Shown here: positions 18,318-27,935 of the stretch, piece after piece
How positions within the stretch are numbered: the stretch's first letter is position 1
Layout of the letters: every line of letters starts with the position of its first letter
Source of the DNA: Gammaproteobacteria bacterium
GTDB lineage: Bacteria > Pseudomonadota > Gammaproteobacteria > GRL18
Direction of reading: 5' to 3'
NCBI GenBank assembly: GCA_016744995.1
Contig: JADGDG010000012.1
Coordinates: 1 to 64,000 of the forward strand
Length of the DNA: 64,000 nt
Position numbers and translations under genes: made by a program
The notes under the pieces: generated by a model
Databases searched by the model: none
The model's input: the letters and a program-made list of their open reading frames with translations, nothing else
Told to the model about the DNA's origin: nothing

Positions 18318-19403
18318 CTAAAATGGATACTGATCAAAAGCAATTTTATCAACCAACTGCATGGCTTTATCACGATTAGCAGCAATTTCTTCAATACTGA
18401 CTTTATCTGCCTTGAAATTACCCATATATTCTTCAACTAAGGGTGAACGTTCAACACCTTCCTTAACAGGGAATTCAAAATTTTCCCTTGCATACTTATA
18501 TTGTGCCGCAGAGCCACTTAAGTATTCCATTAAAATAAGTGCATTTGCTTTATTGGGTGCATTCCTGGCCATGGCTATGCCACTCACTGCCATATGTGTG
18601 CCGCGATTACTTTGATTTGGAAAGATCAGGTTAACAGATTCTGCCCAATCTATTTGTTCCGGATTTTTTGTATTGTAAATCATCTTGCCAAAATAGTAGC
18701 TGTTTGCTATCGCTATATCACATACTCCTTCATAGATTGCCTTAACCTGAACACGGTCATTGCCATAAGGCAGACGGGCAAGGTTGAATTGAATTTCCCT
18801 TAACCACTTTTCTGTTTTGGCTACACCATGAGCGATGATCATTGAACTAATTAGGGAAAGATTATAGGTATGCTTAGCGCTGCGAATGCAGATACGGCCA
18901 CGCCATTCTGGTTTGGATAAATCTTCATAGTTCTTTATTTCACCTTCCTTTACCCGATTCTTAGACGCATAAATTATCCGTGCCCGAGCAGTAAGTCCAA
19001 ACCAGTGGTGGTTGGGATCACGATACTGAGCAGGAATGTTTTTTTCCAATATTTCACTATAAACAGGTTGGCTAAGGCCATTTTTTGCAAGTTTATATAA
19101 TGGAGCAATATCAGTAGTGAGTACGAGATCAACACGAGATTTTTGATTCGATTTTTTTAGATAATTTATAATACCTATTTGACTATAGATAACATTGACT
19201 TTTATTTTTGTTTCATTAGTAAAAGCATTCAAAAGAGGCTTTATCAAAAAAGGTTGGCGATAGGAATAGATATTGATTTCCTCTATTCCAGCATTGACAC
19301 TATTATTCATAAAAAATAAAAAAAGTAAAAAAAGTAAAAACTGTTTTTTAAAAAAAAGTAAAAACAAATTGAACTCTCCCAAACCGGATACCAAAGAAAA
19401 CAT
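18318..19403 (-). CDS. futA: Ferric-ion ABC substrate-binding protein (FutA/FbpA/IdiA type)
   Basis: The 361-residue protein has a strongly hydrophobic leader (to about residue 37) and then INIYSYRQPFLIKPLLNAF, the standard opening of this family. It has the adjacent tyrosine pair in ANSYYFGKM that ligates Fe(III), plus the GIAMARNAPNKANA segment. GGAG lies 7 bases before the ATG. No FbpB permease or FbpC ATPase is nearby. It lies 35 bases downstream of the CHASE-GGDEF-EAL gene on the same strand and probably shares that Fur-boxed promoter. Confidence 0.88.
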   Translation of the reverse strand: MFSLVSGLGEFNLFLLFFKKQFLLFLLFLFFMNNSVNAGIEEINIYSYRQPFLIKPLLNAFTNETKIKVNVIYSQIGIINYLKKSNQKSRVDLVLTTDIAPLYKLAKNGLSQPVYSEILEKNIPAQYRDPNHHWFGLTARARIIYASKNRVKEGEIKNYEDLSKPEWRGRICIRSAKHTYNLSLISSMIIAHGVAKTEKWLREIQFNLARLPYGNDRVQVKAIYEGVCDIAIANSYYFGKMIYNTKNPEQIDWAESVNLIFPNQSNRGTHMAVSGIAMARNAPNKANALILMEYLSGSAAQYKYARENFEFPVKEGVERSPLVEEYMGNFKADKVSIEEIAANRDKAMQLVDKIAFDQYPF

Positions 19404-19438
19404 TATAAAGCTCCATCAAAACAATTAGTCACGAACCT

Positions 19439-22222
19439 TCATATCGCATGAGCAACTGCAACTTTTTTACTAATAAGCTCACAAATGCTGTCAGCTTTAA
19501 GCGGGCGTGAAAAAAGATAACCCTGACCTTGCTGGCTGCCCATCCGGCTTATCAGTTCATACTGATTTTGTTGCTCAATACCTTCAGCTGTCACCTTAAG
19601 ATCAAGCATTTTTGCTATCATCAAAATTGCTTCTATAACAACAGTCATATGGTGGTTACCATCCATCTGGCTGATAAAAGAGCTATCTATTTTTATTCCA
19701 TCAACCGGATAAGTCACTAAGCGTTCTAATGTGCTATGCCCTGTCCCAAAATCATCAATATGGATCCCAATTCCAAGTTTTTTTATTTGTTTTAACTGCT
19801 CAAGCATGACATCTTCAGTACTGTGAATGGCACTTTCAGTAATTTCAAGATTTAAGTTATATGGCTTAAGTTGATTTTTGTTTAGCAAAGAAACTAAACG
19901 CTCAACATTATAATTACTATGCAATTGTTTTGGTGAAACATTGACATTCATAAACAGGCCTGACTCCCCACTATATTCAATAAAGCGTCTCAATTTTTGC
20001 AGGGCATTTTCCAACACCCAGTCTCCCATTGCTGTAATAAGATCCAGTTCTTCTGCAATTGGAATAAATTCAACAGGTGAAACTTGACCCAGTTCTGGGT
20101 TTCTCCAGCGAAGCAAGGCTTCAAAACCTACAATTTCTGTATTTTTCAAAGAAACTATTGGTTGGAAATGAACCTCAAGCTCCTGATTTTCCAATGCGTC
20201 TTTCAGATGCAATGCCAGTATCACACATCGTTGTGATTTTTCTTTCATAGCTTCATTAAAGGTCACTTTATGTCCACGTCCCTTGCGTTTGACTTCATAC
20301 ATAGCGATATCAGCACAATGAATTGCTTCTTCTACATCTGTCATGGCCTGATCAATAATATTGATACCCATACTCACTGATGTTTTAAAATGCTTGTCAT
20401 CTTTAAAAGTAAAAGGGATTTCCATACTTTTCAGTACCCGATCAGCCAGGCCAAAGATAATATCTTCATTATTGATATCATGCATAAATACAGCAAATTC
20501 ATCCCCGCCAAAACGGGCAATATAATCAGATCTGCGAAAACAGTGTTGAAGCCTTTCACTAAACAACACTAATAACTCATCTCCGTAGGCATGTCCCAAA
20601 GTATCATTAATAATTTTAAATCGATCCAGATCAATAAAAATTACTGCATTAATCCCGTGCACAGATTTTGGTAATAACTTGTCCAAATGCTGGGTAAAGC
20701 CATACCGGTTTAATAAACCGGTCAGACTGTCTAATTCAACTTGTTTTTTTAATTCGATTTCAGTTTTTTTGCGCTCAGTTATCACTGAAATTGAACCCTC
20801 ATGATAGTCTTCACCATCAGTTCTATTTACAACAAATGCATTTTCAGTAACCCATACTGATTTACCATCAAACGTCATTCCTTCCCATTCAAAATTAAGT
20901 ACCTGTCCATCACGCTTTAATGAATTCATTAATCGTTCATAGCTTAGTGGGTCACGATGCAATTGCTGATGAACATTATGAACTTTGTCATACATATCCT
21001 GTTCACAGGAATAGCCAAAAGCATTAGCAAAGGCGGGGTTCACTTTTAATAAACCAGCTGAAAACGAAACACGATAAATACCATCAATGGATTGTTTAAA
21101 AAGTTTTGTATATTTGCTTTTGGCAAATTCCAGACGCTGCGTTCTCTCATTCACCAGATAACCAATTCGAAGAGCATTTACCCGAGAAGAATAAACGTAC
21201 CCAACAATCATCAAACTGCTTAAAAGAATGGCTGACAAAGTAATACTAGATGCTGAAAATGGTTGATTAAAAAGAGCATCATCCTGATCATAAAAATTAA
21301 AAATTAACCGCTGACTCCCTAATATAAATGTCTTCTTCCATTGCTTGTAGCTTGCAACATCATTATATTGACACGCACCAAAATGATGCGAATTACTACT
21401 TCTATAAATCACATTGGTAAATGAATTTTTTCTGCTTCCGAGGCCAGTCTGATTTGTTACATTTGTTTCACTCATTATCATCAAACACAAGTCTGAATTT
21501 TTTAATTGGGAGCCAAGCAAAACTTCAATAAATTCATTCATATGAATCCTGGCATTAACAAATCCAAGTAAAAATTCATCTTCACCCTGCTGCTGCCGGT
21601 TTGAATACACGGGAAGCGCCATGCGCATCTCGGTGACAGACTGATGTTCAGATATACCCACTTGTAATGATTGTTGTCTGTGAGCATTTAATAGCATGGC
21701 AGACCACGTTGCAGATTCTGCCAGGTTTTTGCCTAATTCTAAACCATCCATTTGTGCAGAAAAATTATAATAAATAGGAAAAATATCTTTTAATTCAGGA
21801 TGTTGATTGTTACTATCAAGTATAATATCAAAATCAAACTGTCCATCTAAACGAGCCTTTTTAACATAGTCATCAAGGTGCTCTACAGGAACTCTTGGCA
21901 CCCACTCAAATGTCGCGATACCATAAGCCGTGATAGGTTGTTCTGTGATAAAGTCATCAAAAAACTGTCGGCTGATTTCAGGATGCAGTTCAATATAACG
22001 GTGTAATGCCTGTAAGAGGGTTTGCAGTTCTGAAAAGATCGTGTTGACTGCCTGAAATTGAACTTCTGCTCGCTCACTAAGAGAACGCTCATAATTTTTT
22101 TTCTGAGAATCAGCCAGGATTGAGTAAATTCCTGCTAACAGAGGCAACAATAACACGATGGCTAATAGTGTTGTGTAAGCCGGTGATTGTTTGATTTTCT
22201 GAAACAAAATAAGAATTCCCAC
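19439..22222 (-). CDS. CHASE-PAS-GGDEF-EAL c-di-GMP signalling protein
   Basis: The 927-residue membrane sensor has TM1 at about residues 16-37, a periplasmic CHASE domain (about 45-250), TM2 near 327-345, PAS (about 370-490), GGDEF and EAL. FGGDEF (about residue 571) is intact for diguanylate cyclase activity. EALLRW, NVNVSPKQL, EITESAI, DDFGTGHSTL, KIDSSFI and AEGIEQ keep the phosphodiesterase catalytic set, so both activities are possible. The start is a GTG with no ribosome site, directly after a strong Fur box. It shares its transcript with futA, suggesting that iron status feeds into c-di-GMP. Confidence 0.93.
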   Translation of the reverse strand: MGILILFQKIKQSPAYTTLLAIVLLLPLLAGIYSILADSQKKNYERSLSERAEVQFQAVNTIFSELQTLLQALHRYIELHPEISRQFFDDFITEQPITAYGIATFEWVPRVPVEHLDDYVKKARLDGQFDFDIILDSNNQHPELKDIFPIYYNFSAQMDGLELGKNLAESATWSAMLLNAHRQQSLQVGISEHQSVTEMRMALPVYSNRQQQGEDEFLLGFVNARIHMNEFIEVLLGSQLKNSDLCLMIMSETNVTNQTGLGSRKNSFTNVIYRSSNSHHFGACQYNDVASYKQWKKTFILGSQRLIFNFYDQDDALFNQPFSASSITLSAILLSSLMIVGYVYSSRVNALRIGYLVNERTQRLEFAKSKYTKLFKQSIDGIYRVSFSAGLLKVNPAFANAFGYSCEQDMYDKVHNVHQQLHRDPLSYERLMNSLKRDGQVLNFEWEGMTFDGKSVWVTENAFVVNRTDGEDYHEGSISVITERKKTEIELKKQVELDSLTGLLNRYGFTQHLDKLLPKSVHGINAVIFIDLDRFKIINDTLGHAYGDELLVLFSERLQHCFRRSDYIARFGGDEFAVFMHDINNEDIIFGLADRVLKSMEIPFTFKDDKHFKTSVSMGINIIDQAMTDVEEAIHCADIAMYEVKRKGRGHKVTFNEAMKEKSQRCVILALHLKDALENQELEVHFQPIVSLKNTEIVGFEALLRWRNPELGQVSPVEFIPIAEELDLITAMGDWVLENALQKLRRFIEYSGESGLFMNVNVSPKQLHSNYNVERLVSLLNKNQLKPYNLNLEITESAIHSTEDVMLEQLKQIKKLGIGIHIDDFGTGHSTLERLVTYPVDGIKIDSSFISQMDGNHHMTVVIEAILMIAKMLDLKVTAEGIEQQNQYELISRMGSQQGQGYLFSRPLKADSICELISKKVAVAHAI

Positions 22223-22226
22223 AAAT

Positions 22227-22245
22227 ATTAATGATAATCATTATC
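22227..22245. promoter_or_regulatory. Fur box before the c-di-GMP protein and futA
   Basis: ATTAATGATAATCATTATC matches 17 of 19 consensus positions and ends only 4 bases before the GTG start, overlapping the expected ribosome-binding region. Confidence 0.85.
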
Positions 22246-22566
22246 ATTTAATTATAGCCATTCTTAAAAATATGTCCAGTCCACTGACTCCTGTATGCGG
22301 AAGAGATTTTCACACCTAAAAGAATTATGATCTGATAAAGGACACGGAGTTACGGGTATTCACCCAGGTTGATGATTTTTCAGGATAATTAAAATCTAAT
22401 TCCTGAATCATCTGGAATATTAAATGAAGACCAAATATATCGGTCAGCATCAATGGAGCAGTCCAGATTGGCAATTATCTGGATGCCAACTGGACAATGC
22501 CAATGCAGGGTAGTTTGGTAAAGGTTTTGAAGTTGAGCATGACATGGTCAGATAAGCCAATGTCTC
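22246..22566. other. Intergenic region without a supported gene
   Basis: A 29-codon plus-strand frame at about 22423 (MKTKYIGQHQWSSPDWQLSG) faintly recalls the N-terminus of Fic-type proteins but stops at once. No other gene, terminator or repeat is seen. Confidence 0.4.
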
Positions 22567-23103
22567 TCACATTGATGCAAGATTTACAGGTGAAATACTT
22601 GCTTGTTTTAGAACTTCTTCAATTTCCGGATCAGTATCTACTTTCCCGCCAGCCTCAATTTCTTCTTCGCTCGCATCACGGACAGTTAAAATTTCAAGCT
22701 TGAAAATAACCTCTCTACCGCAGAGAGGGTTATTGCCGTCTACAGTCAGTGTCTTATCATCCATTCGGGTGACTATAAACTCTTTTGCTTCACCTTTTTC
22801 ATTTTCCATAACAATAGTCATACCGACTTCCCGGTATTCTTCCGGCACATTACCAATATCATCCGTAAAAACCAGTGATTCATCTCTAGGACCGTATAAT
22901 TGCTTGCAATCAATGGGCACTTCTATAATATCACCCATGGATTTACCTTCCAGTTCATCCACTACTTGAGGAGCCAGCGTCTCATTTACACCATGAACAT
23001 AACCCAGAGGAAATTCTACCAGGGTCAGCACTTGTGCCGTTTTTTTATCAAGCACCTCATAGGTCAGCTCAACATATTTATTATCTTGTATTATTTCATT
23101 CAT
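22567..23103 (-). CDS. FKBP-type peptidyl-prolyl isomerase, SlyD-like
   Basis: The 178-residue protein starts with a FKBP/SlyD core (KYVELTYEVLDKKTAQVL, FPLGYVHGVNETLAPQVVDE, GDIIEVPI). An insert-in-flap region (about residues 70-120) follows, and then the returning strand VDGNNPLCGREVIFKLEIL. Unlike E. coli SlyD, the tail is acidic rather than His/Cys-rich, so nickel delivery is not indicated. It is the last gene after aprMBA and the 129-residue protein, but a terminator separates these from aprA. Confidence 0.87.
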   Translation of the reverse strand: MNEIIQDNKYVELTYEVLDKKTAQVLTLVEFPLGYVHGVNETLAPQVVDELEGKSMGDIIEVPIDCKQLYGPRDESLVFTDDIGNVPEEYREVGMTIVMENEKGEAKEFIVTRMDDKTLTVDGNNPLCGREVIFKLEILTVRDASEEEIEAGGKVDTDPEIEEVLKQASISPVNLASM

Positions 23104-23127
23104 AACATATCACTTTAAAAATAGCAC

Positions 23128-23517
23128 TTAAAAAATAGATGCACCAAATATTCTAGTTTCACCTCTCTCATAGCCTAGTACCAGTCTTCCTAACCATTCA
23201 CCTTCCTTTTTAGTACTTCTGACTTTAAAAAGCACTGACACATGCTGGCCTCGACGAATGATCCCTAAGTAATCATATTCTGGTGATAAACTTCGTGTCA
23301 GTTCACTTTTAGCAAATTGCTTACCAACTTCTATTTCATTAAGACCGAGCAATAAATCATAGGAAAATTTCCGGATAAATTTACCATACTGGCCTTTGTT
23401 TGAGTATTTTATTAAGTCATCCCACATAGGAAGTGCTTCTGCTAAAATCTCTTCATCTGTATGGGTAATATAATTTATCTCAGAAATATTATCTTGCTCC
23501 GCTGTTTGTTGAGTCAT
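23128..23517 (-). CDS. Hypothetical protein (129 residues)
   Basis: This soluble acidic protein has a helical first half (EEILAEALPMWDDLIKYSNK) and a beta-rich second half ending GETRIFGASIF. No family is recognised. GAGGATTAAT precedes the ATG. It lies between the aprA terminator and the SlyD-like gene, 24 bases from the latter, so the two probably form a transcript. Link to sulfur metabolism is positional only. Confidence 0.7.
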   Translation of the reverse strand: MTQQTAEQDNISEINYITHTDEEILAEALPMWDDLIKYSNKGQYGKFIRKFSYDLLLGLNEIEVGKQFAKSELTRSLSPEYDYLGIIRRGQHVSVLFKVRSTKKEGEWLGRLVLGYERGETRIFGASIF

Positions 23518-23553
23518 ATATTAATCCTCTATTTTAATTTACATATATCATTC

Positions 23554-23590
23554 AAAAAAAAGATCAACAAATATTTGTTGATCTTTTTTT
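23554..23590. terminator. Bidirectional terminator after aprA
   Basis: AGATCAACA (23561-23569) pairs with TGTTGATCT (23576-23584) and is flanked by A7 on one side and T7 on the other, so it can end transcripts in either direction. On the minus strand it closes aprMBA. Confidence 0.9.
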
Positions 23591-23618
23591 GCTTTATAAC
23601 ATTGATGAAAAGTTTGCT

Positions 23619-25502
23619 TTAACCCGCTTGCTTTTCTTCCTCATCTCCAACGATGTGGTAACAAGGTGCTTTTTCCATTGTATATTCACCTGTTTTAGGA
23701 TCACGATGAGATACAGTTAATACATGCCAGTCTTTATCATTCAGTTTCATGGCATCACCCCGGTAGTAGTAACCCGGCCAGCGAGTTTCCTTGCGGAACA
23801 TGGTGTGCTGCAAAACAGACTCAGAGGTAAGATGACGATGCTTCAATTCCCATGCTCGCAGCAATTCATGGATGTCTTCTGCAGCAATCTTTTCAAGATC
23901 TTCTTCCAGCAGCTTCATTTTCTTCAGGCCAATGTACAATAACTTCTCATTGGTCATATAGTTAACCGTTACACCACCGCCGTATTCATCCATTAACTTC
24001 TGCAGACGATCCAAACCCTGGCGTGGATTGATATAGTTAGGATTAACACTGCCAGCAGTGATTTCATTACGATTAACTTTATAATGCTCCATTGGCTTGT
24101 AGATTTGTTCTTTACGCTCATTAAGCTGCTTGTCTGAAACAACAATACCTGCGGCTTTACCATCATCGATATACTGACAAGCCGCTTTTGCTGCAAGACG
24201 ACCTTCAGTAAAAGAGCCTGAAGAGAAAGCATGCGGTGTACCACCAACAGCATCACCAGCACCGAATAAACCTTCCACTGTGGTCATACGGTTGTAGCCC
24301 CAGAAATATTCTGGTGGTGATATATCCTCTGGACCTGAACACCAGGCACCACACCCCGTAGCATGAGAGCCCATAACGTAAGGCTCAGAGGTAGTCAACT
24401 CAGGATTCTCATGTTTTGGATCAACATCAGTCGCAGCCCAAAGTACCGCCTGACCAACGGTCATGCCCAGGAAGTTATGCCAGCCAATTTCTTCAAGGTG
24501 AGGATCCTGGAAAGCCTCCATGGTCACCATGTGGATAGGACCACGACCAGCAGCAACTTCATTGATAAATGCATGGTTGCGCAGACAAGTTGGTATTGGC
24601 TTGTGGGACAAGTGCTGATTTTCCGTATCCAGATATTCCTTGCCGACCATTTTCGTTAGAGCCGGAAACCATTTTGACTCATACTCTTCGCCGTTACAGT
24701 TTTGAGTATAAGTTTTCAAGTGTAGGAAATAGGCACCAACAGGGCCGTAACCATCCTTGAAGCGAGCCAGTACAATACGATTTTCCATCTGGGTCATTTT
24801 TGCCCCAGCTTCAATCATCAAACCATAGGCTGAACCTGATGACCATGGTGCATACCAGACACGACCTGCACCTTCACCAACCGAACGTGGTTTAAAGATG
24901 TTGGACGCACCACCAGCACCAACGATAACTGTCCTGGATTTGAACACGTGGTAATTTCCAGTACGTACGTTGAAACCAACGGCACCTGCTACGCGGTTCT
25001 CTTTGGATTCGTCCATCAGCAGATGGGTTACACAGATACGATTGAACACCTTGTCAGCCGACTTCTTCGCAGCTTCAGCAACCATTGGCTTGTAGGATTC
25101 ACCGTGGATCATGATCTGCCAACGCCCTTCACGCAGATAAGAACCAGATTTTGGGTCACGCATTATCGGCATGCCCCATTCTTCGAACTGGTGGACTGCA
25201 GAGTCTACATGACGAGCCATATCAAATAGTAAATCCTCACGAACCATGCCCATCAGATCCATACGTGCATAACGGACGTGATCCTCAGGATTGTTTTCAC
25301 CAAAACGGGTTCCCATGTAGCAGTTAATTGCATACAGACCTTGCGCAACTGCACCAGAACGATCAATATTGGCTTTTTCAGCAATAACGATTTTTTTATT
25401 TTTACCCCAATATCTTGCTTCAAACGCAGCGCCGGTACCACCCAATCCAGCTCCGCAAACTAAAACATCAATATCGTCTTCAATAATTGTTTTGTAACCC
25501 AT
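23619..25502 (-). CDS. aprA: Adenylylsulfate reductase alpha subunit AprA
   Basis: The 627-residue FAD subunit has an N-terminal dinucleotide fold VLVCGAGLGGTGAAFEARYW, then DRSGAVAQGLYAINCYMG, FAD-contact region GAGGASNIFKPRSVGEG and FGAGDAVGGTPHAFSSGSF. The length matches the family. AprAB interconverts APS and sulfite plus AMP; with AprM and in this lineage it most likely runs in the sulfite-oxidising direction. The start shares a base with the aprB stop (TAATG). No sat or qmo genes are seen in the window. Confidence 0.96.
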   Translation of the reverse strand: MGYKTIIEDDIDVLVCGAGLGGTGAAFEARYWGKNKKIVIAEKANIDRSGAVAQGLYAINCYMGTRFGENNPEDHVRYARMDLMGMVREDLLFDMARHVDSAVHQFEEWGMPIMRDPKSGSYLREGRWQIMIHGESYKPMVAEAAKKSADKVFNRICVTHLLMDESKENRVAGAVGFNVRTGNYHVFKSRTVIVGAGGASNIFKPRSVGEGAGRVWYAPWSSGSAYGLMIEAGAKMTQMENRIVLARFKDGYGPVGAYFLHLKTYTQNCNGEEYESKWFPALTKMVGKEYLDTENQHLSHKPIPTCLRNHAFINEVAAGRGPIHMVTMEAFQDPHLEEIGWHNFLGMTVGQAVLWAATDVDPKHENPELTTSEPYVMGSHATGCGAWCSGPEDISPPEYFWGYNRMTTVEGLFGAGDAVGGTPHAFSSGSFTEGRLAAKAACQYIDDGKAAGIVVSDKQLNERKEQIYKPMEHYKVNRNEITAGSVNPNYINPRQGLDRLQKLMDEYGGGVTVNYMTNEKLLYIGLKKMKLLEEDLEKIAAEDIHELLRAWELKHRHLTSESVLQHTMFRKETRWPGYYYRGDAMKLNDKDWHVLTVSHRDPKTGEYTMEKAPCYHIVGDEEEKQAG

Positions 25503-25984
25503 TAGTAATACACTCCTTCTTTCATAATCAAACCATTAGACTCCAGCGTATGTAAATCACCGTCATCCAGTCGAATGTATTTAGGCTCATTGTACAGTAA
25601 CTGACTATCTCTCATTGCCTGTTCAGGTTCAGGTTTTTCTGAAATTTTTGGAATATCCTGACCCCACGGCTTTGTTGTAATAGGTGCAAGAAGGCTTATG
25701 TCTTTTTTGCCGTTTCTAAACTTAATTCTCCACGCAATTGTACCTTTTTCTTCATCACGAACCACTCGAACACTATGTCCAAGTGGTGCAAAATCTGCGT
25801 AACCTCGAACATCAATAGCATGATGCGGACAGGACTTAACGCAGGAATAGCACTCCCAGCACATGTTTGGTTCAATGTTGTAAGCGCGACGAGTTGTTTT
25901 ATCAATGTGCATGATGTCTGATGGGCAGATATCAACGCAGTGACCACAGCCATCACAGCGAGTCATATATACAAAAGTAGGCAT
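25502..25984 (-). CDS. aprB: Adenylylsulfate reductase beta subunit AprB
   Basis: This 160-residue ferredoxin-like subunit has two [4Fe-4S] motifs: CDGCGHCVDICP (about residues 10-21) and CWECYSCVKSCP (about 42-53). An AprB-type tail (ITTKPWGQDIPKISEKPEP) wraps AprA in known structures. AAGGGA precedes the ATG. It transfers electrons between AprA's FAD and the membrane partner. Confidence 0.96.
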   Translation of the reverse strand: MPTFVYMTRCDGCGHCVDICPSDIMHIDKTTRRAYNIEPNMCWECYSCVKSCPHHAIDVRGYADFAPLGHSVRVVRDEEKGTIAWRIKFRNGKKDISLLAPITTKPWGQDIPKISEKPEPEQAMRDSQLLYNEPKYIRLDDGDLHTLESNGLIMKEGVYY

Positions 25985-26025
25985 TTCTTTTCCCTTTATT
26001 ATTAATTCAGTCTACACACTATTTA

Positions 26026-26877
26026 CTAATAGTGATGAGGTGATTCACGTTTAATACCAAGCCCCATATTGGCTGGATTTTTACCCATATATTCCGGGAT
26101 ATCTGGAAACTTTGCCTGTACGGAAGGATCCGTCAGGTCGAAATCTTCGGGCAGTTTCTCTCTCGAACCATCAGCTTTTGTAACGCGTTTTTGGAAAGCG
26201 GCAGCAGGCTTGAAAAACATATGAGCAAATTTTGACCATAGTACGCCGCCAAATAACACGGTGCTCGATAAAATGAATAATGCAAAGAAAATCGTAGACC
26301 AGCCAGCAACGCCTTGTGCCTGTAATAGTGACCAGATCAAAGCAAATGTTGCCATCGTAAGAAGTGAAACAATAAACATATCTGCACGAACAAGACGATA
26401 CCAGGGATGCCCTTCTGCAGACACATCAACTCGAATAGCAAACCAGAACCAGTAGCCACCAGTACAAAGCATCAGAGCACCAATATGCCAAAATAATGGC
26501 AGAGCGACAGGTGTTGCAATCTCAGGGGTTGGATAAGCAAAAATCATAATAGCAGTGGTTGCAACAAACATAATGAAACCATACATGGTGAGAAGATGAG
26601 ACATTCTGCGTTGCTGGTTTGAAAACTCAGATGAAGTTAACACTTCATTAGCAACCGTTTTTAGCGCAAGTGATGCTTTATCACTACTGCTCACTTCGCG
26701 AGTTGCACTTTTCTTTGCTTTCTCTGAATTTTCAAAAAAGTATTGGGCACTTTTTTTATGGATGGTATCGATTATTGTACCCCCAACTACCAAAACAAAC
26801 ATTGCAATAACATATATTTGCATGGCTACAGGGGGAATAAATGCCGAAAGTTCAGCAAAAGGATTGGTAGTGAACAT
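26026..26877 (-). CDS. aprM: AprM, membrane anchor of APS reductase
   Basis: The 283-residue protein has about five or six membrane helices. It occupies the first position of the aprMBA order known from purple sulfur bacteria and replaces QmoABC as quinone-linked partner. The start at 26877 is chosen because AGGAG lies 8 bases upstream; the extended frame runs through the Fur box. The C-terminal cytoplasmic tail has DFDLTDPSVQAKFPDIPEYM. Confidence 0.85.
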   Translation of the reverse strand: MFTTNPFAELSAFIPPVAMQIYVIAMFVLVVGGTIIDTIHKKSAQYFFENSEKAKKSATREVSSSDKASLALKTVANEVLTSSEFSNQQRRMSHLLTMYGFIMFVATTAIMIFAYPTPEIATPVALPLFWHIGALMLCTGGYWFWFAIRVDVSAEGHPWYRLVRADMFIVSLLTMATFALIWSLLQAQGVAGWSTIFFALFILSSTVLFGGVLWSKFAHMFFKPAAAFQKRVTKADGSREKLPEDFDLTDPSVQAKFPDIPEYMGKNPANMGLGIKRESPHHY

Positions 26878-26937
26878 CAATGAGACTCCTAAATGACAAA
26901 TATAATTGTCTTTAATAGTAATAAAAGTAACAATAAC

Positions 26938-26956
26938 AATAATGATAATCATTATC
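26938..26956. promoter_or_regulatory. Fur box before aprMBA
   Basis: AATAATGATAATCATTATC is an 18/19 match to the Fur consensus, 61 bases before the aprM start codon. Together with 27118-27136 it frames a divergent promoter region. Confidence 0.9.
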
Positions 26957-27117
26957 AACGAAGTGAATATTAACACTTCCTAAAAGACATTACAATTGAT
27001 CTCATTTAATTAATTATCATTCGTTTGATCTTTGTCAAGAATGAAATCTGCTTACTGATCATATTTAAAATAATGTGCAGTTTATAGACAAAGCTTGACG
27101 CACACAGTTTAATAGAT

Positions 27118-27136
27118 GATAATGATTATCATTAAC
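27118..27136. promoter_or_regulatory. Fur box before the four-gene unknown operon
   Basis: GATAATGATTATCATTAAC is an 18/19 match to the symmetric Fur consensus and ends 15 bases before the ATG at 27152. Confidence 0.9.
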
Positions 27137-27151
27137 AAATAGAACTTGAAA

Positions 27152-27910
27152 ATGGAGTTCGAAAATACAATTATGAAAGACTTTAGCACCTTTGTTTTGC
27201 ATTCTTCTATTTATAAAGATGCATTTGATAAAATGTTCAACAGCATATCCTGGAAACCTCATAATCTGGAATTTATGGCGGACGCTGAAACTAAAAGTAT
27301 GTGGTTTTACCGCACACTTGTTTCAGAAGAATCGAAACTTAATATATGCACAGCTGAGCAGGCAAGTTACCAGGGTGAACAAATTCTCTTGTTATTAGAC
27401 CGCCTGTATGTATTGATGGATGACAATACTGAAAACCAGCATTTACTGACTATGCTTGCTGTATCAACTGGCATTTGGATAGCAGATCACAATGGAACAA
27501 TAACTGAACTCGAACTTATTGTCAGCGGTATTGCATCCTTTGCTAACAAATCAACGTATCAACGGGATCTCGAAGAACTTTATGAAATCAGCTTACAGAT
27601 AATATATGCGGCTGATGATTTTATAAAGTCCGATCTTGATAAACGCAATAGTCAGCGGCCATGGCGGTATCTGTGTTTAAATCACTGCATTGTTGCAACA
27701 CGTACTGGAAATGGTGAGTTGGCCAGATTATCTTATGATCGTTTAATCAAGTATCTACCAGAAGAAGCTGAAGCTTTTTTTAAAATGGGAATACAAAAAG
27801 TAAACTCTGGAAAATACTCCCTGCATTGCCAAAACATGATCCGGGCATACTATGACATGTATCGCTCAGAACCTCCTCAGCAGCAGGAGACGAGTATGCG
27901 TCTGAACTGA
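27152..27910 (+). CDS. Uncharacterised helical protein, Fur-boxed operon gene 1
   Basis: The 252-residue soluble protein is predicted mainly helical. Its C-terminal part has TPR-like pairs (LNHCIVATRTGNGELARLSY, LPEEAEAFFKMGIQKVNSGK). No catalytic motif or signal peptide is seen. The ATG at 27152 is used; ATG 27173 is possible, and neither has a strong ribosome site. It opens a tight four-gene operon under a near-perfect Fur box and may be a scaffold for the small proteins downstream. Confidence 0.68.
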   Translation: MEFENTIMKDFSTFVLHSSIYKDAFDKMFNSISWKPHNLEFMADAETKSMWFYRTLVSEESKLNICTAEQASYQGEQILLLLDRLYVLMDDNTENQHLLTMLAVSTGIWIADHNGTITELELIVSGIASFANKSTYQRDLEELYEISLQIIYAADDFIKSDLDKRNSQRPWRYLCLNHCIVATRTGNGELARLSYDRLIKYLPEEAEAFFKMGIQKVNSGKYSLHCQNMIRAYYDMYRSEPPQQQETSMRLN

Positions 27911-27935
27911 GCTTTTACAAATTACAAGGATAATC

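Noticed and set aside
22423..22512. Possible remnant of a Fic-type N-terminus
   Set aside because: Only a short faint resemblance (QHQWSSPDWQL) and an immediate stop; not strong enough for a pseudogene call.
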